Of a stretch of 6,362 bases of DNA, positions 1 through 5,970 are shown piece after piece. Under the pieces are notes generated by a model. The model had not been told where the DNA came from. It did no database searches and saw only the letters and a program-made list of their open reading frames with translations. The stretch lies in assembly GCA_905202605.1 (NCBI GenBank), contig CAJKSU010000168.1, positions 1 through 6,362 of the forward strand, in the 5' to 3' direction. This DNA comes from an uncultured Eubacteriales bacterium (lineage in GTDB: Bacteria; Bacillota; Clostridia; Oscillospirales; Oscillospiraceae). Positions within the stretch are counted from its first letter, which is position 1. Every line of letters begins with the position of its first letter. The position numbers and the translations under genes are program-made.

Positions 1-58
1 TAGCTACATGTTTGCCGTTCTCCATAGCGAACATTGCTACAGGGAAGTGATGCATGGC
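1..58 (-). other. Fragment resembling the NAD-binding domain of a Gfo/Idh/MocA-family oxidoreductase (partial at both ends)
   Basis: In the minus frame starting at 58, 19 codons read AMHHFPVAMFAMENGKHVA to position 2, with no stop. The pattern H-x-P-x-A-x-x-A-M-x-x-G-K-H-V is typical of the segment of the Rossmann fold in Gfo/Idh/MocA dehydrogenases that precedes the conserved E-K-P or E-V-P motif, including the GH109 branch. This segment normally lies some 80-100 residues from the N-terminus, so the gene would be missing its start here, and it continues out of the window. Upstream the frame runs into out-of-frame cbiT, so no start codon or ribosome binding site belongs to it. The match is short and rests on pattern recognition only. 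Confidence 0.4.
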
Positions 59-873
59 TTCTGCTCCACTGCCCAGACATTTTTTGCCGCATAAGACAGT
101 TCTACGCTGACGCTGCCGGTTCCGGCACCAACGTCCCAGCACACCTCCTCCGGTGTCGGCGCCAGCTTTGCCAGCACCGCTGCACGAACTTCCTGCTTCG
201 TCATCGGCACCTTCTCCCGGAGAAATTCCTCATCGGGAATACCTGCGACACGTCTTTGATAGCGTGGAGCCGCGTCTGCCAGCATGACGTTTAAGGGTGC
301 AAACGTCCGCTGCGTACACTCCGCCGCCGTCCCATGCCAAATCTGCATCCGGTCACCGCCCAAATTCTCCCCGACGGAAATTTGCAGCATCCCCAGTCCG
401 GCCGCTGTCAGTTCAGCGCACAGCTCCCCCGGTGATTCTGCGCCGGAGGTCAGGAAAAACGCCTTTTTCCCCTGCATGACCGCCTGCACCGGGTCACAAG
501 CCGCGCCATGGGCAGAGCAGAGGTTCCATTCCTGCCATGGCTCCCCCAGTTGAGCGGCAAACGCCTGCAGACTGGAAATTCCGGGCAATACCCGCACCTC
601 CATGCCCTCCAGCAACGGTAAAAGCCCTGCCGCACCGGAATAAAACCCGCTGTCCCCGGAGTACAGCACGCAGCATTCCTCCGCCGGATGGGTATGCAGA
701 AGGGATACGATTTCCTGCGGGCGGTACTCCGGGATTTTCTGTGCGCCGGTATCGGGCAGCAGCTCCAGCAGGCGCTTTGCGCCGATCAGCAGCTGCGCCG
801 TGTGAATTGCCTCGCTGGCCTCCGCCGTAAGCTGTCTCGCACCGCAGCCCATGCCGATGAGTGTACATTTCAT
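37..873 (-). CDS. cbiE: CbiE-CbiT fusion with CbiT broken off: cobalt-precorrin-7 C5-methyltransferase plus N-terminal stub of C15-methyltransferase/decarboxylase
   Basis: Residues 1 to about 205 form a complete CbiE, the tetrapyrrole methylase acting at C5: SGDSGFYSGAAG (72-83), LPGISSLQAFAAQLG (96-110), VGENLGG (167-173) and LNVMLAD (194-200). From GIPDEEF (211-217) the protein continues into CbiT, a class I SAM methyltransferase that methylates C15 and removes the C12 acetate carboxyl: VPMTKQEVRA (222-231) and motif I DVGAGTGSVSVEL (247-... through 259's region), ending in KNVWAVEQKP. CbiT homology stops at about residue 273. Five unrelated residues follow, then a TAG at 39-37. Complete CbiET fusions are about 400 residues, so over 100 residues of CbiT are missing. 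Other frames on the same strand do not resume CbiT, so this is not a simple frameshift. The start at 873 has GGAGG 7 nt upstream and overlaps the cbiJ stop as ATGA. CbiE should work; CbiT as written should not. The end may be a rearrangement or an assembly artefact. Confidence 0.9.
   Translation of the reverse strand: MKCTLIGMGCGARQLTAEASEAIHTAQLLIGAKRLLELLPDTGAQKIPEYRPQEIVSLLHTHPAEECCVLYSGDSGFYSGAAGLLPLLEGMEVRVLPGISSLQAFAAQLGEPWQEWNLCSAHGAACDPVQAVMQGKKAFFLTSGAESPGELCAELTAAGLGMLQISVGENLGGDRMQIWHGTAAECTQRTFAPLNVMLADAAPRYQRRVAGIPDEEFLREKVPMTKQEVRAAVLAKLAPTPEEVCWDVGAGTGSVSVELSYAAKNVWAVEQKPCITSL
55..60. other. Probable junction between cbiT and an unrelated coding sequence
   Basis: To the right, the minus strand encodes normal CbiT up to the codons for E-Q-K-P. 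To the left, CbiT is not found in any frame, but another frame gives a protein-like stretch of different character. The breakpoint is near the shared bases AAGCC. No insertion-sequence end, inverted repeat or target duplication is visible, although only 54-58 bases are available on the left. By my count GC to the left is about 45 percent, against about 55 percent in the adjacent 60 bases. Confidence 0.5.
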
Positions 874-1598
874 GGTTTCCCCTCCAATTCCCGCAGCAGC
901 TGTTCCATGGATTCCCCGCTGTCCGGGGGACGCCCCACCAGAATCAGCTGTGCGCCGGTTTTCTGCGCCGCCAGCCGCTTTTCCTCAAAGCCGCCGGCCT
1001 TTCCGCCGTCCTTGGTCACAAGATATGAAATATGGTACTGCGCCAGCATGGCGGTGTTCATCTCCAGCGTAAACGGCCCCTGCAGGGCAAGGATGTTCCG
1101 ATGTGGAACGCCCATTTCCTCGCAGATGTCCAGCGCCTCATGGGTGGGCAGAACACGGGGATAGAGCCGCGCCGGCGGCAGACAGGCATAATCCCGCAGC
1201 GCCTTGGAGCCGGTGGTCACCAGCACATTCCCCGGCCTGTCTCTTAGATATTCCGCCGCAGCCCGGCAGCTTTCCACTCGAACGCAGTCCGTCTCCTGAG
1301 ACGGCGCCCGCAGCACCCGCCGAAGCGGAATGCCCGTCTGTTCACAGGCTCTTCGGATCTGCGCCGAAACCACCTCCGCATAGGGGTGGGTGGCGTCGAT
1401 AACCAGCGCAAAGTCCGGGATCCGGCGTTCCATCTCTGCTGCCTCCATGCGCCCCGCCCAAACGGTACAGGGAATTCCGCTCAGTTCCTCCGCACCCAGC
1501 GGTGTCGCCACGCTGACGGTCACCTGATGTCCCCGCTCCGTCAGCCGCTGTGCCAGAATTCGCCCTTCCGTGGTTCCTCCAAAAATCAGCAGCCTCAT
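870..1598 (-). CDS. cbiJ: CbiJ/CobK-family (cobalt-)precorrin-6A reductase
   Basis: This 242-residue NAD(P)H-dependent reductase reduces the macrocycle of cobalt-precorrin-6A to cobalt-precorrin-6B, between the CbiD and CbiE/CbiT steps. Visible motifs are the N-terminal nucleotide-binding-like FGGTTEGR (6-13), VIDATHPYA (66-74, the most characteristic CobK/CbiJ motif), NVLVTTGSKAL (124-134), ALQGPF (171-176) and VTKDGGKAGGFEEK (194-207). All blocks are in order and length is normal. The cobalt-free (CobK) and cobalt (CbiJ) versions belong to one family. The cbi neighbours decide for CbiJ. The start at 1598 has GAGAGG 9 nt upstream, a slightly longer spacing than its neighbours, and overlaps the cbiH stop as ATGA. 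The stop overlaps the cbiE start by 4 nt. Confidence 0.96.
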   Translation of the reverse strand: MRLLIFGGTTEGRILAQRLTERGHQVTVSVATPLGAEELSGIPCTVWAGRMEAAEMERRIPDFALVIDATHPYAEVVSAQIRRACEQTGIPLRRVLRAPSQETDCVRVESCRAAAEYLRDRPGNVLVTTGSKALRDYACLPPARLYPRVLPTHEALDICEEMGVPHRNILALQGPFTLEMNTAMLAQYHISYLVTKDGGKAGGFEEKRLAAQKTGAQLILVGRPPDSGESMEQLLRELEGKP

Positions 1599-2320
1599 GT
1601 CCGGTAACCTCTCGGCGTTACCATATGCCCTTCCACAACCCTAGTAGAAGATGCACCGATGAACACCGTGGTAAACATGTCCAGTTCCAGCTTACCAAGC
1701 CGATTCAGGGTTGTAATCCCGCTGCTCTGTCCAGTTCTGCCAATGTTCCGCACCCAGCCGCAGACCGTATCCGGTTTCTTTTCCTCCAGCAAGATTTCGC
1801 AGGCATGCCGTAAATGCTCCGGTCGTTTTTTTGATCTTGGATTGTAGAGGACGATGGAAAAATCCCCAGCCGCTGCACAGCGAAGCCGCCGGGCAATGGT
1901 TTCCCATGGTGTCAGCAGATCCGACAGCGAAATCACGCAGAAGTCATGCATCAGCGGCGCACCTAGAATTGCCGCTCCGCTGAGTGCTGCGGTCACCCCC
2001 GGCACCACCTCCACGTCCACGTTTTTTCCTTCCGCCAGCTCCAGTGTAGGCCCTGCCATGCCGTAAACTCCAGCATCCCCGGAGCAGAGCATTGCAACCG
2101 TTTTCCCCTGCGCCGCCTGCTCCACCGCCCACCGGCAGCGCTCCAATTCCCGCGTCATGGGGGTGGTGTAGGTTTCCTTATTCGGGAACTGCGCCCGGAC
2201 AAGATCGAGGTATACCGTATAGCCGCAAAGCACCTCTGCCTGCTCCAGTGCTGCTCTGGCTTCTTCGGTCATCCCCGCCGGGTTGCCGGGACCAATGCCC
2301 ACCAAAAACAGCTTATTCAT
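1595..2320 (-). CDS. cbiH: CbiH/CobJ-family cobalt-precorrin-3B C17-methyltransferase
   Basis: This 241-residue tetrapyrrole methylase methylates C17 and drives ring contraction, producing cobalt-precorrin-4, the CbiF substrate. Family signatures are VGIGPGN (7-13), YTVYLDL (34-40), CSGDAGVYGMA (79-89), VVPGVTAALSGAAILGAPL (105-123), HDFCVISLSDLLTPW (125-139), LYNPRSKKRPEHL (158-170) and MVTPRGY (233-239). The combination HDF-ISLSDLLTPW, NPRSKKR and the C-terminal TPRGY is specific to the CobJ/CbiH branch. There is no long C-terminal extension such as that in the iron-sulfur CbiH60 type, so this is the short form. The start at 2320 is preceded by GGAGG at 7 nt, the strongest ribosome binding site in the window, located inside the end of cbiG. 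The cbiG stop and this start overlap as ATGAATAA. The stop overlaps cbiJ as ATGA. Confidence 0.96.
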   Translation of the reverse strand: MNKLFLVGIGPGNPAGMTEEARAALEQAEVLCGYTVYLDLVRAQFPNKETYTTPMTRELERCRWAVEQAAQGKTVAMLCSGDAGVYGMAGPTLELAEGKNVDVEVVPGVTAALSGAAILGAPLMHDFCVISLSDLLTPWETIARRLRCAAAGDFSIVLYNPRSKKRPEHLRHACEILLEEKKPDTVCGWVRNIGRTGQSSGITTLNRLGKLELDMFTTVFIGASSTRVVEGHMVTPRGYRT

Positions 2321-3308
2321 ACCGCCACCTCCAATCCGGATGAAAGGGCTTCAGTGCCACCGCCATGGTCACGCCGTCCTCCGCATACTTTTTGATATAC
2401 AACATGCCGCCGCTGCCCAGTACTGCGCTCCGTTCGCATACATTGTCCACGCCGGTGATTTCCCGGACAAATGCCGAGGAAGAAAAGCGTCCTTCGACCG
2501 CTTGCAGCTGCTCCGCAGTATAGGTATGGAAGGAAAATCCATGGCTCCGGCAAAAGTCCAGCAGTCCCGGCTCCTGCGCCTTTCGGTCAATGCTGCACAC
2601 CATTTTTACTGCTTTCTCATCCATGTCCGCTTTTTCGCAGACCGTCCGGAATGCTGTCTCAATTGCCCCTTGACTGGTGTTCTTTTTGCACCCAACGCCC
2701 AAGACGGCAATTTTCGGAATGATCCGCATGCCATCCCTCAGCGTGCGGCTTAGGGTCAGCAGCACATCGCACGCCTGTTCCCCAGTCATCTGAACCCCCT
2801 TGGGAAGTTCCCCTGCAATGGGCCACTGGCTGCTGATCCGTACGGTTCCGCCTGCCAGCAGTTGGGCAGAAATCTCTCGGATCCGCCGGGGATTCTCTAC
2901 CACGCACCCCTGCATTCTTGCCCAGCTGTCCACCGCAAACACGCCGTTTCGGTCTGTGGCAGTGGTAATCACCGGGACAGCGCCGCACAGCGCCGCCGCA
3001 CGGCTGGCCAACTCATTGGCTCCGCCCAGATGTCCGCTGAGCAGGGAGACGGAAAACTGCCCGGTTTCGTCCACCACCACCACCGCCGGATCCTGCGTCT
3101 TGGATCTCACATAGGGCGCAATGGCTCGCACTGCAATTCCTGCCGCTCCCACATAGATCAGCCCTTCCGCAGTCCCAAAGCTCTGCGCCGTCCATGCGTC
3201 CAGCGACAGGGGCCGTCCGCAACGCATGGCCTCCCCGTCCAGCCCCTCGGCAAGACGGTTTGCCAGCGCCTCGCCCCGATCCGAAAAGGAGATGAGCCGC
3301 ACCGTCAT
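2313..3308 (-). CDS. cbiG: CbiG, cobalt-precorrin-5A hydrolase
   Basis: This 331-residue protein opens the delta-lactone of cobalt-precorrin-5A and releases the two-carbon fragment as acetaldehyde, giving cobalt-precorrin-5B, the substrate of CbiD. The N-terminal and central CbiG regions show IYVGAAGIAVRAIAPYV (51-67), DPAVVVVDETGQFSVSLLSG (73-92), HLGGANELA (93-101) and TTATD (115-119). The C-terminal CbiG/CobE-like domain begins near residue 199 with AVLGVGCKKNTS (201-212) and continues with SIDRKAQE (239-246) and GVDNVCERSAVLGSGG (286-301). The HLGGAN motif and the two-part architecture are diagnostic. Length is usual for a stand-alone CbiG. The start at 3308 has GGGAGG 7 nt upstream and overlaps the cbiF stop as ATGA. 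The 3' end overlaps cbiH by 8 nt, and the codons just before the overlap carry the strong cbiH ribosome binding site. The short WRWRYE tail is therefore partly dictated by that signal. Confidence 0.96.
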   Translation of the reverse strand: MTVRLISFSDRGEALANRLAEGLDGEAMRCGRPLSLDAWTAQSFGTAEGLIYVGAAGIAVRAIAPYVRSKTQDPAVVVVDETGQFSVSLLSGHLGGANELASRAAALCGAVPVITTATDRNGVFAVDSWARMQGCVVENPRRIREISAQLLAGGTVRISSQWPIAGELPKGVQMTGEQACDVLLTLSRTLRDGMRIIPKIAVLGVGCKKNTSQGAIETAFRTVCEKADMDEKAVKMVCSIDRKAQEPGLLDFCRSHGFSFHTYTAEQLQAVEGRFSSSAFVREITGVDNVCERSAVLGSGGMLYIKKYAEDGVTMAVALKPFHPDWRWRYE

Positions 3309-4060
3309 ACTGTTGCCTCCCGGAACTCCGTGGTAAAGGCCGGGTCATAAAGCCGACTGCGGTCATAGGTTCCCCCCAGAAAATCCCCCACCAGCACCAG
3401 CGCCGTTTTGGAAATGCCATAGCGCTTTCCGGCCTCCGCCAGCTTCCCCAGCGGCGTATGTACCACCTTTTCCTCCGGCCATGTAGCCTTATACACCAGC
3501 GCCGCAGGGGTTTCCGTGGTATAAGCCCCCTTCAGCAGCTCCTCCTGCAGCCTTGGGAGCATCCCCGCCGACAGGAAAATCACCATAGCCGCGCCATGCC
3601 GGGCAAGGGACGCGATCTCCTCCCCCTGTGGAACCGGAGTCCGTCCCGCCATGCGGGTCAGAATTACCGTCTGGCTAATCCCCGGCAGCGTATACTCCGC
3701 CGGAACCGCAGCAGCCGCCCCGCAAAAGCTGGATACACCGGGGGTCACATCAAAGGAAATTCCGCGTTCCCGCAGCAGGTCCATCTGCTCCCGAATCGCC
3801 CCATAAATGCTTGGGTCACCGGTATGCAGCCGCACAGTCGTCCTTCCGTCCCGCTCGGCCTCGCCGCATACGGCGATCACCTGCTCCAGCGTCATTTGGG
3901 CGCTGTTATAAATCCGGCAGTCCTCCCGGCAAAGACCCAGCAGCACCGGATTTACAAGGCTGCCCGCATAGATCACCACATCCGCCTGCCTCAGCAGCTC
4001 CGCTCCCCGCAGGGTAATGAGATCCGGCGCACCGGGACCCGCTCCAACAAAATGTATCAT
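3305..4060 (-). CDS. cbiF: CbiF, cobalt-precorrin-4 C11-methyltransferase
   Basis: This 251-residue cytoplasmic enzyme of the tetrapyrrole (corrin/porphyrin) methylase family transfers a methyl group from S-adenosylmethionine to C11 of cobalt-precorrin-4. Motifs in order are VGAGPGAPDLITLRG (5-19), YAGSLVNP (31-38), LHTGDPSIYGAIREQ (78-92, the substrate/SAM loop), TPGVSSFCGAAAA (106-118), LPGISQTVILTR (125-136), VYKATWPEEK (189-198) and LVLVGDFL (221-228). The run YAGSLVNP plus GDPSIYGAIREQ separates CbiF/CobM from other methylases in the family. The reading frame stays open upstream to about 4792, but homology begins exactly at MIHFVGAGPG. The ATG at 4060 has GAGAGG 7 nt upstream and overlaps the CbiD stop as ATGA, so the upstream extension is not coding in this frame. 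Length is typical. Its stop overlaps the cbiG start by 4 nt. Confidence 0.96.
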   Translation of the reverse strand: MIHFVGAGPGAPDLITLRGAELLRQADVVIYAGSLVNPVLLGLCREDCRIYNSAQMTLEQVIAVCGEAERDGRTTVRLHTGDPSIYGAIREQMDLLRERGISFDVTPGVSSFCGAAAAVPAEYTLPGISQTVILTRMAGRTPVPQGEEIASLARHGAAMVIFLSAGMLPRLQEELLKGAYTTETPAALVYKATWPEEKVVHTPLGKLAEAGKRYGISKTALVLVGDFLGGTYDRSRLYDPAFTTEFREATV

Positions 4061-5970
4061 GGCTGTTCCTCTCTCTCCCGCATCCACTGCGCCTGTATCT
4101 GCTCTGCCTCCGGGGTAGCGCCCAGCAGACCGTATTCCTTTGAAAACATCACCGCGCCGATTTGGCAGGCTTCGCCCACCCGGCGCTTTAGCTGCTGCTC
4201 CATGGCCTCCATCAGGCTCTTCATCACCGGCTCTGCCAGTGTTTCCTCTTGCAGCAGCGCAATACAGGCATCCGTGGTGGCGCAGTCCATCAGTGCGCGG
4301 CAAAGCTCGCCGCTTCCGCCTGCACATGCGCAGTGTGCCGCCATCAATTCTCTGCGACAATCCGCAGTTTTCGAATGGGTATTCATAATGCCCCCGGCAA
4401 CCTTCACCAGCTTTCCAACATGCCCCACCAGCAGCACCTGCCTGTAGCCAAGCCCAGCCGCCGCGTCCAGTGCGTCGCCAATAAAGTTGGAGCATTTCAC
4501 CACGGGAACGCCCAGCCGATCCAGTCCCTTCTTCCGCAAAAAATCCATGCCGTAATTCCCGGGCGTCAGGATCAGGCATCGGTGTCCCTCCACAAAGCGC
4601 TGCCGCAGCTCCAGCGTAATCGTGTCGATCAGTGCCTGCTGGCTCATAGGCTCCACAATGCCGGAGGTTCCAAGGATGGAAATGCCCCCCTGAATGCCCA
4701 AGTCCCCATTGAAGGTTTTCCGGGCGATCTCCTGCCCATCCGGGGCCGAAATTGTCACGGAAAGCCCGCCCGTATCCTCCGCTGCCGCGCAAACCGAGGT
4801 GACCGCCTCTAAAATCATCCTTCTGGGGACCGAATTGATGGCGGCAGCGCCCACCGGCTGATCCAGTCCGGGCTTGGTGACCCGCCCCACGCCGGTTCCG
4901 CCGTCAATGGCAATGCCGGGCTGCTCCCTGCGGCGCACCTCCGCCATAATCAGCATTCCCGCCGTGGCATCCACATCATCTCCGGCGTCCTTCCGGACGC
5001 CGCAGGCCGCAAAACAGTCCCCGGCAGTGCATTGCTCCAGTCTGACCTCCACGGGCAGCCCCTTGGGGGTCGTCAGGCGTACCGTTTCCGGCCAAATTCC
5101 GGTGAGCAGCCGGATCGCAGCCCCCTGCGCCGCCAGCGCCGCGCAGGTACCGGTGGTGTAGCCGCATCGAAGCTGCTTTCCTCCGGACTGGACATAGTGC
5201 TGAAATGCAGGAGCTTCCGGTGTGTTCAGGCTTCCTTTCGGCAGATCAAACAGCCCCTCCAGATAATCCCCGGAAAAAATCTGCTCCGTGGTATCCAGCC
5301 GATCCACCTGCCCATTTTTCAGGCATAACATTCGATCCGCGCACCGGCGCACCAGCTCCAGCTCATGGAGACTGACCACCACCGCCAGCCCCTCCTCCCG
5401 TGCCAGAGACTTCATTGCCGCCACCAGCTCCAGCTGATAGCGGATATCCAAATAGGCGGTGGGTTCATCCAGCAAGAGCACCTCCGGCTCCTGACACAAT
5501 GCGCGCGCCAGCAGCACCCGCTGCCGCTGACCGTCGCTGACCGCGTCAAAAGGGCATTCCGCCAGCTCTCCCGCATTGAGACGTGCCATTGCCGCATCGA
5601 CCTTGTCCCAGTCCTCCCCGCTGAGGATTCCCATTCTGCCCGTATAGGGATAGCGTCCCGCCGCCACCACCTCCCGGCAGGTCATCAGCGCCGGGATTGC
5701 CTGTCCGGTGAGCAGCAGAGACAGCGTTTTTGCCACAGCATTGGGGCTCAGCTGCACCATATTCTTTCCGGACAAAAAGACCGTCCCCCCCTGAAGTGCC
5801 AACTGCCCGGCAAGGCTCTTCATAAGCGTGGATTTTCCCGCCCCATTTGGCCCCACCAGCGCCAGAATTTCTCCGGCTTTCACGGAAAACTCCACTCCGG
5901 AGAGCACCACCCTACGTGGATACCCCACCTGTAGCTGCCGAGCCTCCAATTTTGTTATATCAGGATTCAT
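4057..5970 (-). CDS. cbiD: Fusion protein: FecE/BtuD-type ABC transporter ATPase + CbiD (cobalt-precorrin-5B C1-methyltransferase)
   Basis: This 637-residue protein joins two complete modules. Residues 1-250 are an ABC ATPase of the metal-chelate/B12 import type: Walker A GPNGAGKST (40-48), probable Q-loop Gln90, AAGRYPYTG (103-111), signature SDGQRQRV (145-152, Asp in place of the usual Gly), Walker B VLLLDEPT (164-171), D-loop YLD (173-175) and His202. Residues about 266-637 are CbiD, which methylates C1 of cobalt-precorrin-5B using S-adenosylmethionine: GYTTGTCAA (270-278), KDAGDD (327-332), GGTGVGRVTKPGLDQPVG (357-374), ILGTSGIVEPMS (432-443), KCSNFIGDALD (492-502) and VGHVGKLVKVAGGIMNTHSK (515-534). 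A CbiD half of about 370 residues is normal full length. No ATG, GTG or TTG in frame occurs in residues 250-272, which argues against separate initiation of CbiD. The start at 5970 has AAGGAG 8 nt upstream and overlaps the permease stop as ATGA. The fused ATPase probably energises the upstream permease. Both halves look intact. Confidence 0.94.
   Translation of the reverse strand: MNPDITKLEARQLQVGYPRRVVLSGVEFSVKAGEILALVGPNGAGKSTLMKSLAGQLALQGGTVFLSGKNMVQLSPNAVAKTLSLLLTGQAIPALMTCREVVAAGRYPYTGRMGILSGEDWDKVDAAMARLNAGELAECPFDAVSDGQRQRVLLARALCQEPEVLLLDEPTAYLDIRYQLELVAAMKSLAREEGLAVVVSLHELELVRRCADRMLCLKNGQVDRLDTTEQIFSGDYLEGLFDLPKGSLNTPEAPAFQHYVQSGGKQLRCGYTTGTCAALAAQGAAIRLLTGIWPETVRLTTPKGLPVEVRLEQCTAGDCFAACGVRKDAGDDVDATAGMLIMAEVRRREQPGIAIDGGTGVGRVTKPGLDQPVGAAAINSVPRRMILEAVTSVCAAAEDTGGLSVTISAPDGQEIARKTFNGDLGIQGGISILGTSGIVEPMSQQALIDTITLELRQRFVEGHRCLILTPGNYGMDFLRKKGLDRLGVPVVKCSNFIGDALDAAAGLGYRQVLLVGHVGKLVKVAGGIMNTHSKTADCRRELMAAHCACAGGSGELCRALMDCATTDACIALLQEETLAEPVMKSLMEAMEQQLKRRVGEACQIGAVMFSKEYGLLGATPEAEQIQAQWMREREEQP
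4068..4073 (-). promoter_or_regulatory. Shine-Dalgarno site fixing the cbiF start
   Basis: The minus strand reads GAGAGG followed by seven bases (AACAGCC) and then the ATG at 4060. This site, together with the ATGA overlap with the stop of the ABC-CbiD gene, selects 4060 as the cbiF start over Met codons far upstream in the same open frame. Confidence 0.8.

Noticed and set aside
37..60. CbiT loss explained by a single frameshift or point nonsense mutation
   Set aside because: After WAVEQKP no frame resumes the expected CbiT sequence within the remaining bases. A different protein-like frame appears instead, so a junction fits better.
688..1164. Plus-strand open frame of 158 codons across the cbiE/cbiJ boundary
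   Set aside because: It is antisense to two well-supported genes and shows no protein-family features.
2822..2828. GCCACTG on the plus strand, resembling the core of a B12 box
   Set aside because: It lies in the middle of cbiG on the antisense strand, with no surrounding riboswitch helices. A seven-base match is expected by chance, and a real cobalamin riboswitch would precede the operon beyond 6362.
3458..4447. Long plus-strand open frame of 329 codons
   Set aside because: It is antisense to cbiF and cbiD, both strongly identified. Its composition is that of a GC-rich shadow frame, with no recognisable motif.
4061..4792. Upstream in-frame extension of cbiF, 244 codons open on the minus strand
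   Set aside because: It lies wholly over cbiD in another frame, is Gly/Arg-rich with no family resemblance, and CbiF homology begins exactly at the ATG at 4060, which has its own ribosome binding site and ATGA overlap.
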